Source of the DNA: Alphaproteobacteria bacterium
GTDB lineage: Bacteria > Pseudomonadota > Alphaproteobacteria > Acetobacterales > Acetobacteraceae
NCBI GenBank assembly: GCA_013298245.1
Contig: JAAFHD010000126.1
Location: 1 to 7,043 of the forward strand
Length of the DNA: 7,043 nt
Direction: 5' to 3'
In this document: piece after piece, positions 1 through 6,318 of the stretch
How the letters are laid out: every line of letters starts with the position of its first letter
Position numbering within the stretch: the stretch's first letter is position 1
Notes under the pieces: generated by a model
Database searches by the model: none
What the model saw: the letters and a program-made list of their open reading frames with translations, nothing else
What the model was told of the DNA's origin: nothing
Made by a program: the position numbers and the translations under genes

Positions 1-702
1 GGCCACCAACGCCATGCCGGTCGCATTGCCCTGGATGCGGAAGGCATCTGGCGCCGCCAGCCGCGCGACCTCGATATTGTCGCCGACGGTCCAATCATTC
101 ACCGCGACCCATGCGGTGTCGATGCCGCCGAAGGTGCCATTATCCTCGAAGGCCACGGTGTTGGGGTGCGCGACCACGAACTGGTCATTGCCTTCGCCGC
201 CCACCATGCTGTCCTCGCCGCCTTGGCCGCGGATCACGTCATCGCCGTCGCGGCCTTCCAGCGTGTCGGCGAAATTGCTGCCCCACAGTGTGTCGCCTTG
301 CGAACTGCCGATCAGGTATGACGCCATCGCCTGGTTCGCGACCATCTGCGTGCCCAGCGTGATGCCATCGGCGATCGCGAAGCTCTGTGTGGCGAAAAGC
401 CGGATCACCTCGATCTCGCCGGCCAGCGTGGTGCCGGACACGCCCACCCAGGCCGTGTCGACACCGTTGAACGCAAATTCGCGGATCAGGGAAGCACCCG
501 CGCCATCGGCCACCAGCACATCATCGCCCGCGCCGCCTTCGATCAGGTCATTGCCGCCGCCGCCGCGCACGGTGTCATTGCCGAAATCGCCCTGCAGCGT
601 GTCATCGCCGGCGAAGCCCAGCAGGCTGTCATTGCCCAGCCGCCCCCACAGCCTATCGCCGAAGGCGCTGCCCAGCAGGGTATCATTGGTGTCGTCACCG
701 GT
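1..702 (-). repeat. RTX nonapeptide blocks and linkers (truncated paralog)
   Basis: Nonapeptides cover residues about 393-457 and 521-568. The intervening linkers have GVDTAW at 472 and GIDTAW at 585, 113 residues apart, and EIEVIRL and IEVARL strands after them. The second block (LWGSNFAD, then DGDDVIRGQGGEDSMVGG) closely matches the third block of the upstream paralog. The array continues beyond the window edge. Confidence 0.82.
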
Positions 703-1878
703 GATGAAGCGATTGATGAAAACGCCGCCGCCACCGATGCTGCCGCCCGATCCATCCGTCGCCGTGTTCGCGTTCTCATACGCAAACAGGAAGGCATCGC
801 CCCGCCAGCCGGTCAGGCTGACGCGCGACTGGTTGCCCGTCACCACATCGGTCAGGCTCACCGGCGTGGGGCTGATCAGCACCTGGCCGTTTTCTTCCAG
901 GATATGCGCAACGATGTCGGTGCTGCCGCCATTGGCCTGCGTCCAGGCCACGGCGACCAGGCCATTGCCCGGCTGCACCGCGATGTCGGGGTCGGTGTCG
1001 GCCACGCCATTGTCGGTCAGGCGCGTGAACAATCCGCCGACATCGGCGCCGGTCGCGGTGAACAGCGCCAGCGTGATTTCGGTATCGGTGAAATCCCAGC
1101 CGGTATCTGAATACACCATCGCAAAGCCGCCATTGGCCAGCGCCGCCAGCTTGGGCGCGCCATTGGTACCGAAGGTGTCCACATCCACGCGTGCAGTGAT
1201 CAGCGCCCCACCAGCATCCAGCACATAGACCGAGATGGCGCTGGTGATCGGGTTGCGCGTGGCGATCGCCAGGTTGCCGCCAACAAGCCGCACGGCTTCC
1301 ACATGCGAAGCCGCCGTTCCGGTCGGCAGATCCAGCATGGTGAAGCCGGTGAAGCTGCCGTTCTGCGTGAAGCCGGCCAGCGTGCCTTCGTTGTTGCCCC
1401 AGCCATTATCCGGATAGGTCACGACGAAACCGCCCGGCCTGGTTGCGATGCCTGCGGGGCCGTTGATGCTGCCGGCACTGTCGAAGACCTCACCCGCCGT
1501 CACCAGCAGCCCGGTCACGTCATCGACGACCGCGGCCAGCATCTGCGAACCACTGCCGCCCGATTGGTTCCAGGCGACCGCGATGTCGTTGTTGTCCAGC
1601 CGCACGGCGGCGGGCGCGAAATTCTGCATCGGGTTGATGCCGGCATTCAGCGTGATGACGGACGCGCCCGCCAGCGACATGCCGATGATGTTGAAAACGC
1701 CGCCCTGTACGAAGTTCAGGGTGCCGGTTTCGGTCGTCAGCCAGGTCAGGAAGATCTGGCCGTTGTCCAGCCGCACGATATCGGGGCGCGATTGCGTGTT
1801 GGCCGTGATGCCGCCGGTCGCGGCATTGAAGGCCTGGTTGGTGAAGCTCAGCTGGGTGGTCAGGCTTGTGGTCGGCAT
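1..1878 (-). CDS. RTX calcium-binding repeat protein with N-terminal beta-propeller-like repeats (3' end outside window)
   Basis: The reading frame is open for 626 codons from the ATG at 1878-1876 to base 1, and the stop lies outside the window. The N-terminus (MPTTSLTTQLSF) has no signal peptide. Residues about 28-390 hold seven degenerate repeats, each built around a D-x-V-x-L-x-N-G-x-hydrophobic-x-W/Y-like core, as in beta-propeller blades. From residue 393 come GGxGxD-type nonapeptides, for example GRLGNDSLLGFAGDDTLQGD near 412-431, then GVDTAW (472-477), a second nonapeptide block (521-568) and GIDTAW (585-590). Such repeats bind calcium in RTX proteins, which are normally exported by type I secretion; export and an extracellular adhesin or matrix role are inferred here. 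The start is supported by the matching N-terminus of the upstream paralog (FNAATGG near residue 17, QSRP near 29), although no Shine-Dalgarno is visible. Co-transcription with the upstream paralog is likely. The missing C-terminus prevents a length comparison. Confidence 0.88.
   Translation of the reverse strand, partial: MPTTSLTTQLSFTNQAFNAATGGITANTQSRPDIVRLDNGQIFLTWLTTETGTLNFVQGGVFNIIGMSLAGASVITLNAGINPMQNFAPAAVRLDNNDIAVAWNQSGGSGSQMLAAVVDDVTGLLVTAGEVFDSAGSINGPAGIATRPGGFVVTYPDNGWGNNEGTLAGFTQNGSFTGFTMLDLPTGTAASHVEAVRLVGGNLAIATRNPITSAISVYVLDAGGALITARVDVDTFGTNGAPKLAALANGGFAMVYSDTGWDFTDTEITLALFTATGADVGGLFTRLTDNGVADTDPDIAVQPGNGLVAVAWTQANGGSTDIVAHILEENGQVLISPTPVSLTDVVTGNQSRVSLTGWRGDAFLFAYENANTATDGSGGSIGGGGVFINRFITGDDTNDTLLGSAFGDRLWGRLGNDSLLGFAGDDTLQGDFGNDTVRGGGGNDLIEGGAGDDVLVADGAGASLIREFAFNGVDTAWVGVSGTTLAGEIEVIRLFATQSFAIADGITLGTQMVANQAMASYLIGSSQGDTLWGSNFADTLEGRDGDDVIRGQGGEDSMVGGEGNDQFVVAHPNTVAFEDNGTFGGIDTAWVAVNDWTVGDNIEVARLAAPDAFRIQGNATGMALVA
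709..1797 (-). repeat. Seven beta-propeller-like repeats in the truncated RTX paralog
   Basis: Residues about 28-390 carry seven repeats that match those of the upstream paralog in number and order. Examples are IVRLDNGQIFLTW, AVRLDNNDIAVAW and LAALANGGFAMVYSDTGW. The fifth and sixth repeats are the best conserved between paralogs: both have GTNGAP, YSDTGW, TEI(T/S)LA and VAD(T/A)DPDI. This shows that the propeller was duplicated with the whole gene rather than assembled separately. Confidence 0.6.
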
Positions 1879-1888
1879 GGTGCGAATC

Positions 1889-1911
1889 TAACAAAACCGC
1901 GCGCGGTGCCG
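1889..1911 (-). terminator. Weak candidate hairpin with T-rich tail between the two RTX genes
   Basis: Read on the minus strand, the 12-base palindrome ACCGCGCGCGGT (1907-1896) is followed by TTTGTT. It lies about 35 bases after the upstream RTX stop and 18 bases before the next start. A hairpin with a usable loop would have only four or five paired bases, and the T-run is interrupted. It may act as a leaky terminator or may merely be GC-rich sequence. Confidence 0.25.
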
Positions 1912-1940
1912 AATCACATCACGGATAGCGGAGCGTGTGT

Positions 1941-4517
1941 TCAGGTGAACAGGAAATCCGAAGCACTCATGCTGGCCACGCCGAAGACCAGGATGGCATT
2001 GCCGTTCCATTCCACCTGCGTGTTGCCGTTGGCGCTGTTGAGGGTGATCCCGCCCATGCTTGTCACGCCCGACGCTGGCTGGAACCAGATCTTGGCGCTG
2101 CCCTGCACGAAGCCCGCCACCTGATCATAGCCTGAGCCCGGCGCATCGATGATGATCCGGTCATTGCCGCCCAGGCTATAGATCACGTCATTGCCCGCGC
2201 CCGGCCAGAACAGATCCAGGAAGGTGGAGCCGAATATCGTGTCCGCACCGGCGCCCCCGCGCAGGTCATTGGTGGTGGTCGGGTTGCCGACGATGACATT
2301 GTCGGACGCATTGCCGGTGACGCTGTTGGCGGTGCCGGCAAGGTTGGCGCGTTCGGTCTCCGGCGCCATGGTGAACATCAGGCCAGCGGCGATGTCGATC
2401 CACAGCGTGTCATAGCCTTCGCCCGGGTTCTCGATGATCACCGCGTTCTGGTTCAGCACCACATACGAGTCATTATCCGCGCCGCCGCGCATCGTGTCGG
2501 CGCCGCCTTGGCCGCGGATGATATCATCGCCTGTGCCGCCCACCAGGCTGTCGGCGAATGTGCTGCCCCAGAGCTCATCATTGCTGGCCGCACCGTTCAG
2601 CGTGCTGGCCTCGCCCTGGTTCGCGACCAGGATGTCATTGCCACCGCTGCCGGTGACCGAATTGGCGCCGGGCGCGGCAAGGCGCACGATCTCGACGAAG
2701 GCGCTGGACGTCCAGCCATTCACCGCGACCCAGGCGGTGTCGATGCCATCAAGGGAATCGCCGCTGATGGACACGCCACTGTGGTTGATGACGAAATGGT
2801 CGTTGCCGATGCCACCGACCATGATATCCGCGCCGCCGCCACCGCGCAGCGTGTCATCGCCATTGGCGCCGCTGAGGAAATCAGCCATGGCGCCGCCCCA
2901 CAGCACGTCGTTGAACGCGCTGCCGCCCAGGGTGCTGGACAGGTTCGGGTTCGCCACCGCCTGCCAGGCGCGCGTGAAGTCATCGACCGCGTAGGAAGTC
3001 GCGGTGCCCACCAGGCGGATGAACTCGATCTCGCCGCTGATGGCGGCGCCATTGACCACCAGCCATGCGGTGTCGATGCCCTCCCCCTCATTCTCGAACA
3101 GGAAGTCTGCACCGCCATCGGCGATCAGCACGTCGTCGCCGATTCCGCCGAAATACTCGTCCATACCGGCATTGCCATATAGCGTGTCATTGCCGTCTCC
3201 GCCCTGGAGGCGGTCATTGCCGGCGCCACCCTGGAGTACATCATCGCCGCCAAGGCCGCTGATGATCTCCCGGAAGTCGTTGCCGGCCAGCGTTTCATGC
3301 GTGCCGTCGCCGACGATGTTGCGATACAGATCATATCGCCCACCCACGATCGCAGTGTCCGCCGCATCGCCGTTGGCGCCTGTCGCCTTCTCGAAGGCCA
3401 GCATGATGCTGCCATTGTTCACCGCCGCGATCGAGGCGCGGCGTTCATTCGCCGTGGTCGCGATCAATGCCGTGGCCGCACCGCTATCGATTGCGTTGCC
3501 GGCGATATCGTAGGTGCGCATGTAGATGTCATCGCCGGTGGTCACGTTCGTCTGGGTGAACACCACCGTAAAATGGCCGGTGTTGTGCGCAACGATGTCT
3601 GGATCGGCATCGGCAACACTGTTGTTGGTCGCGCGGATGAACAGCCCGCTTGGCGCGGCATTGGCGCCCGTGGCGCTGAACATCGCCAGCGAGATTTCGG
3701 TGCCGATGCCGCCCCAGCCGGTATCGCTGTAGGCGACGACGAATTTGCCATCCGCCAGGGCCACGATGCGCGGCGCGCCATTGGTGCCGAGACTGTCGAA
3801 GTTCAACCGCTCGATCGGGTTGCCGCCGTTCATCGCGACCGTGCCGTCGGCGTTGTAGACGCGCATCGACAAGGCGCTGGTCGCTTCATCCCGCCAGACC
3901 GAGGCGATGGTGCCATTGGCCAGGCGCGCCACCGCGACATCCGAAATGCGGTTCAGCGTGCCGGTCGCGACCGACTGCAAGCCGAAGCCACTGGCCGCAC
4001 CGGTATTGGTGCGCCCGTTGAGATAGGCGCCTTCGTTCTCATCCTCGAGATTGTTGCTGCCATAGCCTGTGATGAAGCCGCCCGTGACGGCCGTGACCTG
4101 CGGCGTGCCATTGTAGAGGCCGCCGCTGCTGATCAAGGTGGGGCCTTGCGCCAGCGTGCCGTTGTTGTTGATCCGCGCCATGTATTCAGCCGGCGCGCCG
4201 CCGAGAAACTGCTGCCAGACCAACACCGCCTGGCCATTATCCAGCAGCGCCGCGGCCGGCGCACCGGCGTTGACTGTGCCTGACGCCACTTGCCGGATGG
4301 TGCCGCTGAGCAGCGTCGTGTTGCTCGCGGAGAAGACACCATATTCGACCTGGTTCGCCCCGCCGGGTGCGGCGGTCAGCCAAGAAATCATGTAGTTCAA
4401 GCCACCGACCCCAACGACTTCAGGCCGGCTCTGATGCCCAGCCGTCGTACCGCCTGTCGCTGCATTGAAGGTCGCGTCACCGAAACCGAAGACCGCGGTC
4501 ACTGAAATGGTTGGCAT
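1941..4517 (-). CDS. RTX calcium-binding repeat protein, complete tandem paralog with beta-propeller-like N-terminus and type I secretion-like tail
   Basis: This 858-residue protein starts at the ATG at 4517-4515, with a GGAG-like ribosome site about 11 bases upstream, and stops with TGA at 1943-1941. There is no N-terminal signal peptide. Residues about 28-395 form seven repeats of about 40-60 residues, such as LLDNGQAVLVW near 91-101, and likely fold as a beta-propeller. Residues about 410-790 contain four blocks of RTX nonapeptides, the clearest being GLGGDDVLQGGAGNDRLQGG at 421-440, separated by G-x-D-T-x-W segments at 480, 591 and 701. The last residues (GVASMSASDFLFT) resemble the uncleaved C-terminal signals of type I secretion substrates. 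RTX repeats fold on binding calcium outside the cell, so an exported surface or matrix protein is inferred. No catalytic domain is recognised. It lies 62 bp upstream of its paralog, consistent with tandem duplication. Its substrate or ligand is unknown. Confidence 0.9.
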   Translation of the reverse strand: MPTISVTAVFGFGDATFNAATGGTTAGHQSRPEVVGVGGLNYMISWLTAAPGGANQVEYGVFSASNTTLLSGTIRQVASGTVNAGAPAAALLDNGQAVLVWQQFLGGAPAEYMARINNNGTLAQGPTLISSGGLYNGTPQVTAVTGGFITGYGSNNLEDENEGAYLNGRTNTGAASGFGLQSVATGTLNRISDVAVARLANGTIASVWRDEATSALSMRVYNADGTVAMNGGNPIERLNFDSLGTNGAPRIVALADGKFVVAYSDTGWGGIGTEISLAMFSATGANAAPSGLFIRATNNSVADADPDIVAHNTGHFTVVFTQTNVTTGDDIYMRTYDIAGNAIDSGAATALIATTANERRASIAAVNNGSIMLAFEKATGANGDAADTAIVGGRYDLYRNIVGDGTHETLAGNDFREIISGLGGDDVLQGGAGNDRLQGGDGNDTLYGNAGMDEYFGGIGDDVLIADGGADFLFENEGEGIDTAWLVVNGAAISGEIEFIRLVGTATSYAVDDFTRAWQAVANPNLSSTLGGSAFNDVLWGGAMADFLSGANGDDTLRGGGGADIMVGGIGNDHFVINHSGVSISGDSLDGIDTAWVAVNGWTSSAFVEIVRLAAPGANSVTGSGGNDILVANQGEASTLNGAASNDELWGSTFADSLVGGTGDDIIRGQGGADTMRGGADNDSYVVLNQNAVIIENPGEGYDTLWIDIAAGLMFTMAPETERANLAGTANSVTGNASDNVIVGNPTTTNDLRGGAGADTIFGSTFLDLFWPGAGNDVIYSLGGNDRIIIDAPGSGYDQVAGFVQGSAKIWFQPASGVTSMGGITLNSANGNTQVEWNGNAILVFGVASMSASDFLFT
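2148..3290 (-). repeat. RTX nonapeptide blocks in composite modules of about 110 residues (complete paralog)
   Basis: Four nonapeptide blocks occupy residues about 409-468, 530-576, 640-686 and 747-788. Between them recurs a linker with G-x-D-T-x-W at 480, 591 and 701 (111 and 110 residues apart), then E-(I/V)-x-x-x-R-L-like at 496 and 609, and VANPN/VANQG at 521 and 631. This is a variant of the widespread RTX module in which a GxGNDxYVV-like end leads to EGxDTV, an NVENLxLxG-like strand and another repeat block. The third linker (ERANLAGTANSVTGNASDN, 722-740) is closest to the usual form. Calcium binding is inferred from the GGxGxD motifs. Confidence 0.85.
3333..4436 (-). repeat. Seven beta-propeller-like repeats in the complete RTX protein
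   Basis: Residues about 28-395 contain repeats beginning near 30, 85, 137, 190, 247, 303 and 358. The common core is a hydrophobic strand, a turn rich in N/D-G, and a strand often ending in W, Y or F, followed by a segment ending in a D/N-x-x-G turn. Examples are VARLANGTIASVWRD and IVALADGKFVVAYSD. The repeats are strongly diverged at DNA level. The seven-bladed fold is an inference from repeat count and spacing. Confidence 0.6.
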
Positions 4518-4597
4518 TGGCGCTGCTTCTCCCGGGTCAAGACTTGCGCTTTTGCGCCGCTCAAGGAAAGTTTTTTCCCGCCGCCAAAGGATCGCCC
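4518..4597. promoter_or_regulatory. Divergent intergenic region between the RTX pair and the amidase operon
   Basis: These 80 bases separate two divergent start codons, so promoters for both directions are expected here or slightly inside the genes. Visible elements are the inverted repeat GCGC-TTTT-GCGC, an inverted repeat GGAAA-GTTT-TTTCC (4565-4578), a minus-strand GGGAGAAG ribosome site for the RTX gene, and a plus-strand AAAGGA site for the amidase. No convincing -35/-10 pair is recognised in either direction. Confidence 0.45.
4586..4591 (+). promoter_or_regulatory. Ribosome binding site that fixes the amidase start
   Basis: AAAGGA lies six bases before the ATG at 4598. This is good Shine-Dalgarno spacing. 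It favours this start over the in-frame ATG at 4511, which would add 29 residues unlike an amidase N-terminus and overlap the divergent RTX start codon. Confidence 0.75.
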
Positions 4598-5989
4598 ATG
4601 TCGTTCGAACTACACGCTTCCGTGATTGCCGCGCGCGTCCGCGCCGGCGCGCTGTCTGCGCGCGAAGCGACCGAGGCCGCGTTGGCCCGCATGGATGCGG
4701 TGAACCCGCGCATCAACGCCGTCATCAAGCCGCTGCATGACGAAGCGCGTGCGGCCGCCACCGCCGTGGACGCGCAGGTCGCCCGCGGCGAGGACCCCGG
4801 CCCGCTCGCCGGCGTGCCCGTGACAGTGAAGGTCAATGTGGACCAGGCCGGCCACGCCACCACCAACGGCATCACGCTGCAAGCCAACCACCACGCGCCG
4901 GAGGACAACCCGGTCGTCGCCAATCTGCGCCGCGCGGGCGCCATCATCATCGGCCGCACCAACACGCCGGCGTTTTCGGTGCGCTGGTTCACCAGCAACC
5001 GCCTGCACGGCCACACGAAGAACCCTTGGGACCCGGCGATCACGCCGGGTGGTTCCTCGGGCGGCGCGGCGGCTGCGGTGGCATCGGGCATCGGCGCCAT
5101 CGCGCATGGCACGGATATTGGTGGTTCTGTGCGCTACCCCGCCTATGCCTGCGGCGTGCATGGGTTGCGGCCGACGCTGGGGCGCATTCCGGTGTGGAAT
5201 CCCTCGCTGCCGGAGCGCGACATCGCCGGGCAGATCATGAGCGTCTCGGGGCCGCTGGCGCGCAGCATCGCCGATGTGAAACTGGCCTTCCACGCCATGT
5301 CCGCGCGTGATGCGCGCGACCCCTGGTGGGTGCCTGCGCCGCATGACCTGCCTGCCGCGCCCAAGCGCGCCGCGTTGTGCATCCGCCCCGACGGCATGCC
5401 CGTGGACGCGCCGGTGGAAGCCGCCCTGCGCGACGCCGCGCGGCGCCTGCAGGATCGCGGCTGGACCGTCGTGGAGATGACCAATCTGCCGCCCATGCGC
5501 GAACCCGCGCAGCTGCAAAAACTGCTCTGGATGGCGTCGCTGCATATGGGCGGCATGGCCGCGGTGGAGAAGGAAGGTGACCAGCCTGCTTTGGACGTGC
5601 ATCGCCACCTGATGCATGGCCAGACCGCACCCGACCTGGACGCGCTAATGACCACGCTGACGCGCCGCGCCACACTGCTGCGAGAGTGGATGTTGTTCTT
5701 CGAAAAGTACCCCGTCGTGCTGTGCCCGGTTTCCGGCGAATTGCCCTTCGACGACCAGCTGGACACGCAAGGCGCCGCGGTGTTCCAGCGCATCCTCGAA
5801 GCGCAGCTGACGCAGTTGGGCACACCCTTGCTGGGCCTGCCGGGCCTGGCCGTCGCCACCGGCCTGGTCGGCCGCCGGCCAGTGGGTGTGCAATTGCTGG
5901 CGGGGCGCTATCGGGAGGACCTGCTCTTCGCCGCCGGCGCCGATATCGAGGCCGGCGGCACCCCGCCAACACCCGTGGAGCCTGCCTGA
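4598..5989 (+). CDS. Amidase-signature family hydrolase
   Basis: This 463-residue protein belongs to the amidase signature family, cytoplasmic enzymes that hydrolyse carboxamides to the acid and ammonia or an amine. The full triad is visible: Lys78 in GVPVTVKVNVD, cis-Ser153 in PGGSSGG, and nucleophile Ser177 in GTDIGGS. The 24-residue spacing between the serines matches known members. The conserved NPWDP (142-146) precedes the glycine-serine core, and GLPGLAVATG (413-422) with PVGVQLLAGRYREDLL (428-443) forms the usual C-terminal end. Length is normal. The start at 4598 is set by AAAGGA upstream and by MSFELHASVIAARVRAGALS, a typical opening. It is unlikely to be the GatA subunit of tRNA amidotransferase, because no gatB or gatC is adjacent and it has the VKVNVD form rather than GatA's usual VKDN/VKDL form. 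The substrate cannot be told from sequence. Its stop overlaps the next start by one base. Confidence 0.93.
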   Translation: MSFELHASVIAARVRAGALSAREATEAALARMDAVNPRINAVIKPLHDEARAAATAVDAQVARGEDPGPLAGVPVTVKVNVDQAGHATTNGITLQANHHAPEDNPVVANLRRAGAIIIGRTNTPAFSVRWFTSNRLHGHTKNPWDPAITPGGSSGGAAAAVASGIGAIAHGTDIGGSVRYPAYACGVHGLRPTLGRIPVWNPSLPERDIAGQIMSVSGPLARSIADVKLAFHAMSARDARDPWWVPAPHDLPAAPKRAALCIRPDGMPVDAPVEAALRDAARRLQDRGWTVVEMTNLPPMREPAQLQKLLWMASLHMGGMAAVEKEGDQPALDVHRHLMHGQTAPDLDALMTTLTRRATLLREWMLFFEKYPVVLCPVSGELPFDDQLDTQGAAVFQRILEAQLTQLGTPLLGLPGLAVATGLVGRRPVGVQLLAGRYREDLLFAAGADIEAGGTPPTPVEPA

Positions 5990-6318
5990 TGCGCGCCCTG
6001 TTTCTTCTCCTGCCGCTGGCCGCCTGCGTGCCCGGCGGACCCACCTCGCGCGGCGCGGATTGCGCTGGCGAATTCACCTTCGCGAACCAAGGCCGCCAGG
6101 TGGTGGAGCAGCTCTACGCAGGCTCCCCGCGCGACCTGCTGGAACCAGGTGTGATGGCGCCTGGCCAACAACGCAGCTTCCGCGCCACCAACCCCGGTGC
6201 CGCGCGCCTGCGCGTGGTGTTCGATGATGGTCGCGCGATCGAACTCGGCCCGGTGAACCTCTGCGAATTGCCGCGCGTGTCGATGACGCCGGGTGGCTTG
6301 CGCGCGGCCGCGATGTGA
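5989..6318 (+). CDS. Small putative lipoprotein of unknown function
   Basis: The 109-residue product starts at the ATG that shares its A with the amidase stop codon. TGGAG (5976-5980) lies eight bases before it and can serve as the ribosome site. The N-terminus MRALFLLLPLAAC is a short lipoprotein signal: one arginine, a hydrophobic run and the lipobox LAAC with Cys13. This predicts lipidation and anchoring in the cell envelope. The signal is unusually short, so a plain secreted form is possible. The mature part has Cys25 and Cys92, which could pair, a central LxPG turn (51-54) and the segment ARLRVVFDDGRAIELG (72-87). The pattern resembles small secreted alphaproteobacterial proteins with an RVVFxDGRAxE strand and a terminal LC, recalled from memory and unverified. 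No enzymatic motif is seen. It is probably co-translated with the amidase; any functional link is unknown. Confidence 0.75.
   Translation: MRALFLLLPLAACVPGGPTSRGADCAGEFTFANQGRQVVEQLYAGSPRDLLEPGVMAPGQQRSFRATNPGAARLRVVFDDGRAIELGPVNLCELPRVSMTPGGLRAAAM

Noticed and set aside
14..1228. A long plus-strand open frame of 404 codons opposite the truncated RTX gene, rich in Ser, Pro and Ala
   Set aside because: The minus-strand frame is clearly a real RTX protein. High GC and the repeated codons leave the opposite frame open, and its translation shows only low-complexity sequence.
1..1878. Secretion by a classical N-terminal signal peptide for the RTX proteins
   Set aside because: Neither N-terminus has a basic n-region or a long hydrophobic core. 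The C-terminal tail of the complete copy fits type I export instead.
2148..3290. Periodic repeats considered as a CRISPR or DNA tandem array
   Set aside because: The periodicity follows codons and encodes GGxGxD nonapeptides. The units are diverged, with no constant repeat and unique spacers.
3297..4283. Plus-strand open frames opposite the complete RTX gene, including 1303-2124 and 2508-3182
   Set aside because: They are antisense shadows of the RTX coding region, rich in Arg, Ala, Asp and Gly without domain motifs, and one crosses both RTX genes and the gap between them.
4511..4597. An upstream in-frame ATG that would lengthen the amidase by 29 residues
   Set aside because: It overlaps the divergent RTX start codon, lacks a good ribosome site, and adds sequence unlike amidase N-termini. 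The ATG at 4598 has AAAGGA at ideal spacing.
4610..5617. Long minus-strand frames opposite the amidase, and similarly 6114-6932 opposite the lipoprotein and regulator
   Set aside because: The plus-strand frames contain complete, recognisable proteins with catalytic or signature motifs. The opposite frames have none.
5686..5988. An in-frame upstream start that would extend the lipoprotein by about 100 residues
   Set aside because: It would lie inside the conserved amidase 3' region, and the extension is Arg/Ala/Gly-rich shadow sequence. The start at 5989 gives a lipoprotein signal and a coupled overlap.
4598..5989. GatA subunit of the glutamyl-tRNA amidotransferase
   Set aside because: It has the same fold and triad, but gatB and gatC are absent nearby and the VKVNVD form fits other amidases better.
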